Positions 21,528 to 35,130 of a stretch of DNA of 64,000 bases are shown piece by piece. The DNA is taken from assembly GCA_026214975.1 (NCBI GenBank), contig CM047805.1, positions 192,209,620 to 192,273,619 of the forward strand, in the 5' to 3' direction. The stretch comes from Gentiana macrophylla (Eukaryota; Streptophyta; Magnoliopsida; Gentianales; Gentianaceae). Below the pieces are notes generated by a model. That model searched no databases. It was not told the DNA's origin and saw only the letters and a program-made list of their open reading frames with translations. Position 1 is the stretch's first letter, and each line of letters begins with the position of its first letter. The position numbers and the translations under genes were made by a program.

Positions 21528-24436
21528 TCAACGATTTAAATCTAAAACTTCACGATAAACAACATTTTGAGTATAATCAAAAGGTTCGTGATCTTTGTTC
21601 ACTATTAATATCTTAAGGCCGGAAGGTGAAGTAACTCGGGAAATTGCCACGTATAGTTGTCCATGCGAGAAGACAGGGTTAGGTAGATAGACACCAACAG
21701 TGCTTAAAGTTTGACCTTGACTCTTATTTATTGTCATTGAATATGCAACTTTCAGTGGGAATTGCCGTCTTCGTAAAGGAAATGGAGTTTCAAGCCTAGA
21801 CGGAGACAATGTGATGCGAGGAATCAGAACAACTGAACCCGCATTAGAACCGGTCAGTATTCGAGCTTGGAGTACTTTTTCGCCTAAGAGTAAAATTTGA
21901 AGACGCGTACCATTGCATAACCCCTCTGAGTGGTTCAGATTACGTAAAAGGATTACAGGTGCACCTACTTTAAGCTCTAAAGAGTGACTTGGTAGTCCCG
22001 GGAGATCCAAAGAGTTAAGGAATTCTGTTGGGTGTAAGTGATGTTGGTCATCTTGTTGTTCATCGTGTGAAATGGTGTCAGCACTCAAGTATGTACGACC
22101 AACTCCAGGAATCTTTGACAAAATAATGGCATTAATCACATCCACATCAGTGTTTTTTGGTGCTAAAATTGCCCTATCACGTAAGAATGACATATCATGG
22201 TAACATTGACAAAGATTGGGATACGTGAAGTCAATTATTTGACGTAAAGCTGCTTCTTCATTTTTAATTAGGAAATGATCGGGTATTTTAACCCAATTTG
22301 TTTCCCCTAGATTCGTCAAAGATATAGCAGGAACGATCCCATCGCCAATTGACAAAATCCACTTTGAAAAATCTGCATGACTGTTTCGTACGGATGCAGA
22401 TAAATTACTGGAGGAAAGACGCATGTTTGTAGTGAGATGTAAGACTGTACACTGCTGCCATATGTATGAGCTTGTTATTGTCGCCAATACGGTGGATTCC
22501 CGTGAACCGGTAGGCACGACAGGTAGTGTTTGACGGAAGTCGCCACCAAGAACACACAATTTACCACCAAAAGGTCGATTTGCATCATAATACGGTTCAT
22601 TTTTTAAGACATCAAGCATAGTTTTGTGTAATGCTTCGAACCCAAATCGATGCATCATGGGTGCTTCGTCCCATATTATAAGAGCAGCTCTACGTATTAA
22701 AGCAGCCAAATCAGAGTTATACTTGATACTGCAGGTTGATGAGTCATCTGGATCTAAGGGGATCTTGAAGCGTGAATGTGCTGTACGTCCCCCCGGTAAT
22801 AGCAATGCAGAAATTCCAGAAGAAGCAACAGATAAAACGATTTCATTCATAGACCGAAACTTCGAAATTAAAGTCCGCCACAGATAGGTTTTGCCAGTCC
22901 CACCGCTTCCGTAAACGAAGTAAAGATTACCTGTGTTATTTTCATATGACAAAACGATTGCATTAAATGCATGTAGTTGTTCTGCATTTAATCCCGAATG
23001 CAAGTTTTGAAACAACTCGGTCTCAACCAATTGATCATAGTCTAATTCTTCCCTTATCAACCTATTAAGAGAAAAGGCAGCAGCTTCGTTGGATGGCAAG
23101 GGCATGTCAGGGTAATCACGTAATGACCGACCATTCCTGTTTAATATTTTTTCAAGCTCCAAAAGACCAAGGTTCTTCAGTTCTTGATCACTGACATTCG
23201 TAGCTGAAGTACCAATTTCACGTCTAAGTCGATGAGCAATATCATCTGTAAGAGATACCCAGTGGCGTTCCCAAAAACATTTCGGATCGACAACCTCTGA
23301 ATACAATAACAATGTACAGAACATATTCCTCATTTGTATTGAAGAAGCCCAGTGAGAGGCTTCATTTAGTGCTAGATCCCATTCGTTGTCATCTTGTAGT
23401 AGACCAAGAGCAATGCATGTTGATCTGAAGGTAGGGTGAAGTATCCCATCTACGGTCTTCAAATGGTTAAAGCTTTCTGCCCCTCTAACTTTATGAAGCA
23501 ACATACGAAGATAATAACGTTCACCTGATGCTGGGTGTGCGTATGGCAACCTACCAATGCATTTATGAGTTTGACGACGGGTCCATATCTTATTTGATTT
23601 ATTCCAAACCCATTCCGTAGGAAATTCAACATATGTTAATGACCGGGCAGCGGCATCGTTCCTATTGGCGTCAAACCATTTCGTCAACATTGTATCATTC
23701 ATGTTCTGATGTTGTGCAATACGAAATAGATTATCCCTATCGCTAAAAGTAACCCATTGGTGATCGGGAAGATGGTATTGCAAGCGTATCACAGAAGGAT
23801 ACTGCCTTTGTAACTCAAAATCAAACATCCTCCAGCAAGCTTCAATTGCAGAGATATATCTGCAGTCCAGATATTCTTTGATTTCATCTACATCATTGTT
23901 GGAGGTTTGGCCATTAGCATCTCCTGAAATAGTCGTATCTCGGATTAAAATATTGGCTCGATCAACGCCTTTAGACATGTACTTGTAAAGGTACTTTGTG
24001 AGAGACGGCCGTGCAACCCTCTCAACATTGACATGTGCCTCAAGACCAAGGACCAAGATCGGAGTGTGAGGAACAACCCATTGATTAGTGAACGTGAATC
24101 CATTGTTGATTACATAATTTGTTGGATCATCTCTACGTCGATAAGACACAAATCCGTCTTCATTAAAGGTGGTTGCATCGCAAAACGGCTTAGGAAAAAA
24201 TTTTGAACACTTGCCATCTACCATACACGGGGCATTCGGGTAACCAACACCACACGGTCCATGCAACATAAATTTTGTCACGTACTCGTACAACACAGGG
24301 TGCAAGGTTTTATCGGAATTTACGCACATATCAAGCGATCAATATCTTCGCCGTGTAGTTGGCTTATCCTCATTCTCGAACGCCAATGACATATGAGTGT
24401 GGGGCAAACCCCGCTCGAATTCGATGACAGAGAAAT
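21528..24436 (-). pseudogene. RepHel: Rep C-terminal part and SF1/PIF1-like helicase
   Basis: The 933-codon open frame covers 24329-21528. At its upstream side, in another frame, the HUH motif GLPHTHM (24390-24410) follows IEFER. In the ORF, KYLYKYMSKGVDRA holds the paired catalytic tyrosines (residues 113 and 117 of this frame). Helicase motifs follow: Walker A GSGGTGKT (474-481), Walker B IIWDEAPM (551-558), GGDFRQTLPV (595-604), NKSQGQTL (869-876) and YVAISRV (893-899). Helitron RepHel nicks, joins and unwinds DNA for rolling-circle transposition. The HUH frame and the 933-codon frame are separated by one or more frameshifts near 24340-24360. A short GT...AG stretch (24437-24490, 54 nt) may be an intron. 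The helicase itself looks intact. Confidence 0.9.
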
Positions 24437-24490
24437 CTATAAAGTTAAAAGATTCTTAGTAAGAGAAAATAATAAGTGGTAGAAGGACAC

Positions 24491-25892
24491 CGTAAAGGAA
24501 TCAATTGTACGCCGTCGAACTCTACCAAGAATGTGTTTTGTTTTCAGCTCATGCAATAACCTTTTTTGTTTTATACGGAATGCTCTACACACAATATCTG
24601 GCCGGTCCTCTGCACGCTGCCCAGGAAATGCTTCTAATTCACGTTTGATTTCAATCCAATTGGGATTGCATGTGAACGTGATGAATAAGTCGGGAGCACC
24701 GTAATAGCGACAAATTGCCATAGCATCTTGGTAATGCTGCATCATATTTCTCGGTCCACCAGTGAAGGCAGATGTCAAGACAAAACGCCTTCCAAGAGTA
24801 GATGCATCGGTGTCTCCGGCTGCAATAGCATCTTCAATACCTTGGTATACATCTCCTCGCAGTTGGGATTGGTGAGTGCGATAGAAATTTAACGTGTTAT
24901 GCTCAATAGCAGCCCAAGCATCTACTAAAAATTGTTGAAACAACCTCCCTCCTCGTAATAATGTGGCCCTTTCCAATTCTCGATATTGTATCCTATATGC
25001 ATAGTATGCACGCATGGAAACATGGTCACGACTTCTAGAAGATGATGTAGAGAACGGAATAGTCGAATTCCATCCATCAGTACCGTGAGGAAAAAGCAAA
25101 GGGTATTGCAGCGGCATGTAAGATGGGTGTAATTCAGATATTCTTTGCAGAACGCCTTCATGGGTTTTTACAATAAGGTCACGACCTGCATTATCGCCTA
25201 ACATGTCACACTACCACTAAAGCCGCTACCTCATGAGATGTGGGTAGTATGTATTGGCGACCACATCGATTCTGAATGATTGACAAATTCAAAGTCAAAG
25301 CCAGGTTGTTCAAGAATCGATCTCGTGCATTTCTAAATACATGCACGTAAGGATTGATTTCATCTAGCATTTCCTTCAAACGTCGAACGGTTTCCACATT
25401 CAGAGACGATACTGATGATTGGTCGCCTGTGATGGCATTGATGCGATTCTCAACCTCATGCTCTGTATCGTGAATGTACAATTGAACGTATTTTCCTCGT
25501 GCACCCGGTTGTGGTAAAAGTGAGCCAATCCGATGATAGTTTTCCCCACTAATACGGAAGGTGTAAGGACCTTGTCTATCCATTATATTGTGATCAAGTT
25601 TTCCACCCATGGAGGTGAAACAGAACATGGAATTATATGATCGAATTTGATCCCTGAATGTTGAACGTAGAAGTAGATTGTTCAACGTGTTCGGAGTTGG
25701 AGGTAGCAAAGGTAGTCGAACACTTCCGTTCATGCAACATAGTTGAAATATTGGTGATGTGGTACTACTGTGTTTAATTTTTTCTTCTATCCACATTACA
25801 GCATTGCAATGTTCACAGGTGGAGGATCGTCGACCAAAAGACCACCTTAAATGTTGGTGTTCAATGTGTGGAATTGTATGCATAGGAGAACC
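24491..25892 (-). pseudogene. RepHel: N-terminal zinc and Rep region, split by a 1-nt frameshift
   Basis: Two open frames, 25901-25206 and 25204-24437, form one coding region. The first has a Cys-rich zinc motif (CEHCNAVMW), FTSMGG and ITGDQSSVSSLNVETVRRLK. The second has MLGDNAGRDLIVKTHEGVLQ, LQYPLLFPHGTDGW, GDVYQGIEDA, LTSAFTGGPRNMMQHYQDAM and DLFITFTCNPNWIEIKREL, all typical of plant Helitron Rep. The duplicate copy lacks one base at the corresponding place (GTCACCTACC against GTCACACTACC near 25207) and reads through in frame. The break here is therefore an insertion in this copy or a consensus error. Acceptor CCTTAG lies just before codon GGT at about 25892. Confidence 0.85.
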
Positions 25893-26185
25893 TAAGGACA
25901 TGGTTGATGTACATGAGCATGTATTAATATATTGAATATCAGTCGGAGTTGCATCAATTACATGGTATATATATGTGTTAATAAAGATGGATTTAATAAT
26001 GGGATGTTAATTGAAAGTAATCAATAATTATATAGGAAACTGTAAACATACACGTGGGACAATATTGTAGTGATCGGTGCAAGCGCTTTAGCTTGTAGTG
26101 TATATGAATGCAAACCAAAACATTGTGTGAATCAAACAGCAAGTTATGTACAATATGTGAAGTTGTAAAGTGTGGGTTGACAGAC

Positions 26186-26372
26186 CTGTAGGTGGAACAT
26201 CCTCAGCAGTAGTAACGTGTACTACATCAACAGGAATAGGCTCATCCTGTGGAGCATCAGCTGTGTCAAGGGTCACAGGGACATCTACCAAATTGTCGTC
26301 TGTAAACTCATCATGCGGAATAACGACACGTCGCCTTTTGGAGCCAATTGCTTGGTAAATGTATGAGTCCAT
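26186..26372 (-). pseudogene. RepHel first exon (copy 1)
   Basis: It starts MDSYIYQAIGSKRRRVVI and continues with an acidic DEFTDDNLVD-type stretch to DVPPTG, then AG|GTCTGTC as a donor. A basic cluster (KRRR) could be a nuclear signal. The same exon is present nearly identically at 31276-31462. Further readable sequence after the donor is probably intron. Confidence 0.6.
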
Positions 26373-26399
26373 ACTGTGGGAAATATGTATGAGTACTGA

Positions 26400-29300
26400 T
26401 AATGTAATGAAGTTATTTTATATAAAAAGCCATCAGAGAAAAAAATTGTAGGTTCAAATCTTGGTATCAATATTTTTATGTAAAAAGCCAATTGTAGGTT
26501 CAAATCATGGTATCAATATTTTTATATACCAGGCACAATCCCAGAAAATAATTTTACATTGTGTATCCGCACAACATTTTACAATAGAAGAATACATTTA
26601 CTATGTTGCTTTCTTTTTTATATAATTTTCTGTTGTGATCTAATTAATTTACTATGTTTCTCAAAGAAAAAAAAAAGAATACATTTACTCTGATTTACAC
26701 ACAATAATAAATAAATAATAAATACGTTGATTCTTTATAAAGTAGATGGCCTGGATTTCTGGTTGTGATCTAATACATTTACTCTGTTTCTCAAAAAAAA
26801 AAAAGAAAAAAGAAAAAAAAAAAGAATACATTTACGTATTCAATTTGTGGATGTAGAAAAGAACATAGCATATAATGTTCCAAAATAACATACAAACCAT
26901 AACACATTATACACAAATAATATTCAAGCAATGTGCATACTATAACATTCAATAATATTTAGAAACATAAAACCACCATTGTATTTCATCATCACTATCA
27001 TTACTCCTGTTTATTATTTTTAATCATTCATTCATTTATTTATCGATTCATTTCTTGGAACGGAGCAAAACTGCAGATGATCCCTTTTTTTTCTTCTGCT
27101 ATCTCCCTTTTTTTATACTACTGCTACCCTTTTATTTCTTCTACTTTCAATAAGTTTTATTTATTTTCTGTTCAAACACCACATGTTCATGAAAGGCTAC
27201 ATGTTCCATTCCTATCTTTTTTTCCCTTTTTTTTTCTTTCTACTTTTTTCCTTCTTTTCCTACGTTCCTCTTTTCTTTTCTTTTTTATTTCTTTTTTTTA
27301 CTGCAAGTTATGCAACTACTACTGCCGGTACCTAACACTTCATATATCATAGTCCTAATCTCTTCTCTCCCTTTCGGCAATTCCCAGGCGACAAAAAAAA
27401 TATAAAAAAAAAACGAAACAAACTTATAACACAAAATATCAACAATTATGAATAAAATAACACGTAACTAAATACCGTTGAACACCCCCTTACTTTGGCA
27501 ATCCAAAAGTGAAATTGAAAGTGAAAGCGAAAGCAAAAGATTTACATTTACAATTACAATTACAATTGAATGAGAATAATCTATGCAATGATACAGAATA
27601 TATGCAATGATACAGAATATTTGCCAATAAATGTGTTTATATTATTCTTCTATTAAATAAGGACATATTTTTTGAATAAAACAAAAAAAAAATCAAAGTG
27701 TTTTATGGGGATAATCTAAATAAGGACATATTTTTTGTATTTTTTTTTTAAAAATTATTATTTTAGGCGATGATTGTTTTTTTTTAATGTAAACGGGTTA
27801 TGGGGCGGGTAATAAATCAATTGCGGGTAAAATGCTCTGAAACGATTATGAGCGGATCTATAATTAGGGCTAGAAAGGAAAACTTACCAAAAAAAGGCGG
27901 TTGATATCGAACGATCGTCTCTCGCGGTGATCAATTTCTCTATTATGATCTCTGCACCGATAATCAACCGTTAAACCCCGAATTTGGAAAACGATATGAG
28001 AAATGAGGAGTTATTTGTTTGCAAGTGTGTGTATTGGTACAATATATACACATCATATCAATTACAATTGAATGAGAATAATCTAAATATGAAAAACGAT
28101 ACTAAATTAATATATGCAATGATACAGAATATTTGCCAATAAATGTGTTTATATTATTCTTCTATTAAATAAGGACATATTTTTTGAATTAAAAAAAAAT
28201 CAAAGTGTTTTATGGAGATAATCTAAATAAAGACATATTTTTTGTATTAATAGTGCATATATTCTTTTTTTATCTATTCAATAATTAGCTGATACGTATT
28301 AAATCGTAATTGATTCTCTGAGAGGTGTATACATTGTATTAATATAATATGAACACATTTTTTAGGCGATAATATGAACACATTTATTATGTGTATTCTA
28401 TATTATTGCGTATATTCTTTCTATTATTGGTTTTTTTTAATTATTTGTATTTTTGTTAAATTATTTTTTTAGACGATAATTGTTTTTTTTAATGTAATAT
28501 GAACACATTTATTATGTGTATTCTAAAAATAATAATCATAATAATAAAACAAACTTTGGAAAGATGTTCTCTCCGGGGATGTGTTACTTTTTGAGCTTTA
28601 AGAATGAGATCACACCGAAAAAGTATCAAGGTAGAATGGAGTAAAATTCAGATGCACTCAACAAAATATATAATAGATGTAAAAAAAATGTAACAAACAC
28701 ATATGATTTAATTATCAATTTTTAGAATAAGTGCTTAACATGAGATACCTCGATTAGTTTCATGAGCAACAGAGTCGAGTAAAATGACCAACCTCGATTT
28801 TTAGGCAAATCGTAATTGCTTTGATCTGTACTTCCCGAAAACTTCACATTTGTAATGCTGAAAACCAAAAATTTAGAAACCCTGCAAAATGAAATATGAA
28901 GATGAAAGAGGCTTAAATATTTATTAAGTTTTTTAATCCGTAATTGATCATTTTTTGGTGTACATTTATGTTATCTACCTAGATGTATTTCTTTTGAAGA
29001 AGGAAAAATGAAGTAAATTGTAGACCATGTTACCTTTATGGATGCTTCAACTTGAATCGATCTCCTCCAGAACTCAGTAGAATTGGTCAAAACATGTGTC
29101 TATTGTAGCACATTATCAGCCTATGTATTTATCTCGATGTCATTTCTGCATATATCAAACAAAAGAGTATTGTTCATATTGAATAATTAAACAAAAAAAA
29201 AACGACACATTATTAAAACATGACACAATATAACAATATTGATTAAGCATGAGTGATCTTGGATAAATCAAAATAAAAATAAAAAAACCAAAACAACAAC

Positions 29301-30024
29301 ACAAACGTATGTCCAAAACCTGCAACTGTGATAATATGCAATGAAAAGAATTTTGTCGTATGTCCAAAACCTGCAACTGGGATAATATGCAATGAAAATA
29401 ATTTTGTTTGCAACTGTCTGTATTGGTACAATATATACACATCATATCAATTACAATTGAATGAGAATAATCTAAATATGGAAACCTATACTAAATTAAT
29501 ATATGCAATGATACAGAATATTTGCCAATAAATGTGTTCATATTATTCTTCTATTAAATAATTGAATTGCGGGTAATTTATTATTATACAAAAATAATAA
29601 TAATAATATTTCTGAAGTTAAGAAATAATATTTGTAACAAAATATACCATTGCATTTCTCGACAAAAAAAATTATATACATACAATATTTGTAATCTGAA
29701 CAATTAAGAATAATATTTCTCCAAAAAAAAAAAGAAGAAGAAATAATCATCAATTTACAATATTAACAAAATTTTAGGGATTACAGCTAGAGAAATAATT
29801 GCACCATATCACAAAATTAAGAAATAATATTAAGAAATATTCTGTACTTAGCTCCGCTTTATTTGCCGTTGTAATGCTTCCCCAAAATTTCGGCCCATTG
29901 TTTCTTTGTGTTTTTTTTTTTTTTTTTTTTTTTCTTTTTTCAATACATGGTATATCAAAGGGTAAACGGGTTATGGGGCGGGTAATAAATCAATTGCGGG
30001 TAAAATGCTCTGAAATATAAATAT
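26400..30024. repeat. Helitron A 5' leader (copy 1) with internal repeats
   Basis: Non-coding, AT-rich, with T-rich tracts (27084-27300). Two internal repeat families are visible. A ~50-bp module resembling the Helitron 5' end (AACGGGTTATGGGGCGGGTA ... GCTCTGAAA) occurs at 27791-27842 and 29963-30013. A ~120-bp module (CAATTGAATGAGAATAATCT ... TTGCCAATAAATGTGTTTAT) occurs near 27563, 28061 and 29445. The 5' terminal TCT is missing in this copy because the sequence jumps into an inverted Rep fragment at 30024. Confidence 0.75.
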
Positions 30025-30207
30025 TTTTCCTCACGGTACTGATGGATGGAATTCGACTATTCCGTTCTCTACATCATCTTCTAGAAGTCGTGACCATGTT
30101 TCCATGCGTGCATACTATGCATATAGGATACAATATCGAGAATTGGAAAGGGCCACATTATTACGAGGAGGGAGGTTGTTTCAACAATTTTTAGTAGATG
30201 CTTGGGC
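30024..30207 (+). repeat. 184-bp inverted copy of Rep coding sequence at the duplication junction
   Basis: This is the reverse complement of 24912-25095, with no differences seen by eye. The left junction keeps the Helitron end up to AAATAT and then reads TTTTTCCTCACGG, sharing T residues. The right junction shares GGC before CATGTAAGATGG. The 19 bp of the original between 25096 and 25114 are absent. Confidence 0.9.
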
Positions 30208-30992
30208 ATGTAAGATGGGTGTAATTCAGATATTCTTTGCAGAACGCCTTCATGGGTTTTTACAATAAGGTCACGACCTGCATTATCGCCTAACATGTCA
30301 CCTACCACTAAAGCCGCTACCTCATGAGATGTGGGTAGTATGTATTGGCGACCACCTCGGTTACGAATGATTGACAAATTCAAAGTCAAAGCAGGGTTGT
30401 TCAGCAACTGATCTCGTGCATTTCTAAATACATGCACGTAAGGATTGATTTCATCTAGCATTTCCTTCAAACGTCGAACGGTTTCCACATTCAGAGACGA
30501 TACTGATGATTGGTCGCCTGTGATGGCATTGATGCGATTCTCAACCTCATGCTCTGTATCGTGAATGTACAATTGAACGTATTTTCCTCGTGCACCCGGT
30601 TGTGGTAAAAGTGAGCCAATCCGATGATAGTTTTCCCCACTAATACGGAAGGTGTAAGGACCTTGTCTATCCATTATATTGTGATCAAGTTTTCCACCCA
30701 TGGAGGTGAAAGCAGAACATGGAATTATATGATCGAATTTGATCCCTGAATGTTGAACGAGAAGTAGATTGTTCAACGTGTTCGGAGTTGGAGGTAGCAA
30801 AGGTAGTCGAACACTTCCGTTCATACAACATAGTTGAAATATTGGTGATGTGGTACTACTGTGTTTAATTTTTTCTTCTATCCACATTACAGCATTGCAA
30901 TGTTCACAGGTGGAGGATCGTCGACCAAAAGACCACCTTAAATGTTGGTGTTCAATGTGTGGAATTGTATGCATAGGAGAACCTAAGGACAT
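30208..30992 (-). pseudogene. Truncated Rep N-terminal region (copy 2)
   Basis: The open frame 30992-30081 has the zinc motif CEHCNAVMW and continues without the copy-1 frameshift through VGDMLGDNAGRDLIVKTHEG to HPSYMP, then enters the inverted fragment. Two compensating indels replace the family-like FRDQIRSYNSM with a frame-shifted stretch (VQHSGIKFDHIIPC). It lacks the HUH, tyrosines and helicase. An inactive duplicate. Confidence 0.85.
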
Positions 30993-31275
30993 GGTTGATG
31001 TACATGAGCATGTATTAATATATTGAATATCAGTCGGAGTTGCATCAATTACATGGTATATATATGTGTTAATAAAGATGGATTTAATAATGGGATGTTA
31101 ATTGAAAGTAATCAATAATTATATAGGAAACTGTAAACATACACGTGGGACAATATTGTAGTGATCGGTACGGAAGCGCAGTTGTAGGTGTATATGAATG
31201 CAAACCAAAACATTGTGTGAATCAAACAGCAAGTTATGTACAATATGTGAAGTTGTAAAGTGTGGGTTGACAGAC

Positions 31276-31462
31276 CTGTAGGTGGAACATCCTCAGCAGT
31301 AGTAACGTGTACTACATCAACAGGAATAGGCTCATCCTGTGGAGCATCAGCTGTGTCAAGGGTCACAGGGACATCTACCAAATTGTCGTCTGTAAACTCA
31401 TCATCTGGAATAACGACACGTCGCCTTTTGGAGCCAATTGCTTGGTAAATGTATGAGTCCAT
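31276..31462 (-). pseudogene. RepHel first exon (copy 2)
   Basis: Nearly identical to 26186-26372 (MDSYIYQAIGSKRRRVVI, with PDDEF where copy 1 has PHDEF). DDEF keeps an all-acidic run, so copy 2 may hold the ancestral residue. Confidence 0.6.
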
Positions 31463-31877
31463 ACTGTGGGAAATATGTATGAGTACAGTAATGTAATGAA
31501 GTTATTTTATATAAAAAGCCATCCCGAAAAAAATTGTAGGTTCAAATCTTGGTATCAATATTTTTATGTAAAAAGCCAATTGTAGGTTCAAATCATGGTA
31601 TCAATATTTTTATATACCAAGACCATCCCGAAAATAATTTTCTGTTGTGTATCCGCACAACATTTTACAATAGAAGAATACATTTACTATGTTGCTTTCT
31701 TTTTTATATAATTTTCTGTTGTGATCTAATTAATTTACTATGTTTCTCAAAGAAAAAAAAAAGAATACATTTACTCTGATTTACACACAATAATAAATAA
31801 ATAATAAATACGTTGATTCTTTATAAAGTAGATGGCCTGGATTTCTGGTTGTGATCTAATACATTTACTCTGTTTCT

Positions 31878-31925
<48 letters not shown>

Positions 31926-34900
31926 ATACATTTACGTATTCAATTTGTGGATGTAGAAAAGAACATAGCATATAATGTTCCAAAATAACATACAAACCAT
32001 AACACATTATACACAAATAATATTCAAGCAATGTGCATACTATAACATTCAATAATATTTAGAAACATAAAACCACCATTGTATTTCATCATCACTATCA
32101 TTACTCCTGTTTATTATTTTTAATCATTCATTCATTTATTTATCGATTCATTTCTTGGAACGGAGCAAAACTGCAGATGATCCCTTTTTTTTCTTCTGCT
32201 ATCTCCCTTTTTTTATACTACTGCTACCCTTTTATTTCTTCTACTTTCAATAAGTTTTATTTATTTTCTGTTCAAACACCACATGTTCATGAAAGGCTAC
32301 ATGTTCCATTCCTCTCTTTTTTTCCCTTTTTTTTTCTTTCTACTTTTTTCCTTCTTTTCCTACGTTCCTCTTTTCTTTTCTTTTTTTTTTTTTTTTTACT
32401 GCAAGTTATGCAACTACTACTGCCAGTACCTAACACTTCATATATCATAGTCCTAATCTCTTCTATCCCTTTCGGCAATTCCCAGGCGACAAAAAAAATA
32501 TAAAAAAAACGAAACAAACTTATAACACAAAATATCAACAATTATGAATAAAATAACACGTAACTAAATCCGAATTGAACACCCCTTACTTCTTGGCAAT
32601 CCAAAAGTGAAATTGAAAGTGAAAGCGAAAGCAAAAGATTTACAATTACAATTACAATTACAATTGAATGAGAATAATCTATGCAATGATACAGAATATA
32701 TGCAATGATACAGAATATTTGCCAATAAATGTGTTTATATTATTCTTCTATTAAATAAGGACATATTTTTTGAATAAAACAAAAAAAAAAAAAAATCAAA
32801 GTGTTTTATGGGGATAATCTAAATAAGGACATATTTTTTGTATTTTTTTAAAAATTATTATTTTAGGCGATGATTGTTTTTTTTTAATGTAAACGGGTTA
32901 TGGGGCGGGTAATAAATCAATTGCGGGTAAAATGCTCTGAAACGATTATGAGCGGATCTATAATTAGGGCTAGAAAGGAAAACTTACCGAAAAAAGGAAC
33001 GGTTGATATCGAAACGATCGTCTCCTCGCGGTGATCAATTTCCTCTATTATGATCTGCACCGATAATCAACCGTTAAACCCCGAATTTGGAAAACGATAT
33101 GAGAAATGAGGAGTTATTTGTTTGCAAGTGTGTGTATTGGTACAATATATACACATCATATCAATTACAATTGAATGAGAATAATCTAAATATGAAAAAC
33201 GATACTAAATTAATATATGCAATGATACAGAATATTTGCCAATAAATGTGTTTATATTATTCTTCTATTAAATAAGGACATATTTTTTGAATTAAAAAAA
33301 AAAAATCAAAGTGTTTTATGGAGATAATCTAAATAAAGACATATTTTTTGTATTAATAGTGCATATATTCTTTTCTTATCTATTCAATAATTAGCTGACA
33401 CGTATTAAATCGTAATTGATTCTCCGAGAGTGTATACATTGTATTAATATAATATGAACACATTTTTTAGGCGATAATATGAACACATTTATTATGTGTA
33501 TTCTATATTATTGCGTATATTCTTTCTATTATTGGTTTTTTTTAATTATTTGTATTTTTGTTAAATTATTTTTTTAGACGATAATTGTTTTTTTTAATGT
33601 AATATGAACACATTTATTATGTGTATTCTAAAAATAATAATCATAATAATAAAACAAACTTTGGAAAGATGTTCTCTCCGGGGATGTGTTACTTTTTGAG
33701 CTTTAAGAATGAGATCACACCGAAAAAGTATCAAGGTAGAATGGAGTAAAATTCAGATGCACTCAACAAAATATATAATAGATGTAAAAAAAATGTAACA
33801 AACACATATGATTTAATTATCAATTTTTAGAATAAGTGCTTAACATGAGATACCTCGATTAGTTTCATGAGCAACAGAGTCGAGTAAAATGACCAACCTC
33901 GATTTTTAGGCAAATCGTAATTGCTTTGATCTGTACTTCGAAAACTTCACATTTGTAATCTTTGAAAACCAAAAATTTAGAAACCCTGCAAAATGAAATA
34001 TGAAGATGAAAGAGGCTTAAATATTTATTAAGTTTTTTAATCCGTAATTGATCATTTTTTGGTGTACATTTATGTTATCTACCTAGATGTATTTCTTTTG
34101 AAGAAGGAAAAATGAAGTAAATTGTAGACCATGTTACCTTTATGGATGCTTCAACTTGAATCGATCTCTCCAGAACTCAGTAGAATTGGTCAAAACATGT
34201 GTCTATTGTAGCACATTATCAGCCTATGTATTTATCTCGATGTCATTTCTGCATATATCAAACAAAAGAGTATTGTTCATATTGAATAATTAAACGAAAA
34301 AAAAAAACGACACATTATTAAAACATGACACAATATAACAATATTGATTAAGCATGAGTGATCTTGGATAAATCAAAATAAAAATAAAAAAACCAAAACA
34401 ACAACACAAACGTATGTCCAAAACCTGCAACCGTGATAATATGCAATGAAAAGAATTTTGTCGTATGTCCAAAACTTGCAACTGGGATAATATGCAATGA
34501 AAATAATTTTGTTTGCAACTGTCTGTATTATTACATAATATATACACATCATATCAATTACAATTGAATGAGAATAATCTAAATATGAAACCTATACTAA
34601 ATTAATATATGCAATGATACAGAATATTTGCCAATAAATGTGTTCATATTATTCTTCTATTAAATAATTGAATTGCGGGTAATTTATTATTATACAAAAA
34701 TAATAATAATAATATTTCTGAAGTTAAGAAATAATATTTGTAACAAAATATACCATTGCATTTCTCGGCAAAAAAAATTATATACATACAATATTTGTAA
34801 TCTGAACAATTAAGAATAATATTTCTCCAAAAAAAAAAAAGAAGAAGAAATAATCATCAATTTACAATATTAACAAAATTTTAGGGATTACAGCTAGAGA

Positions 34901-35113
34901 AATAATTGCACCATATCACAAAATTAAGAAATAATATTAAGAAATATTCTGTACTTAGCTCCGCTTTATTTGCCGTTGTAATGCTTCCCCAAAATTTCGG
35001 CCCATTGTTTCTTTGTGTTTTTTTCTTTTTTTTTTTTTTCTTTTTTCAATACATGGTATATCAAAGGGTAAACGGGTTATGGGGCGGGTAATAAATCAAT
35101 TGCGGGTAAAATG

Positions 35114-35130
35114 CTCTGAAATATAAATAT

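Noticed and set aside
27077..27352. Phe/Leu-rich ORF in the Helitron leader (also 32177-32503)
   Set aside because: A pyrimidine-tract artefact; its length changes between two near-identical copies because of T-run differences.
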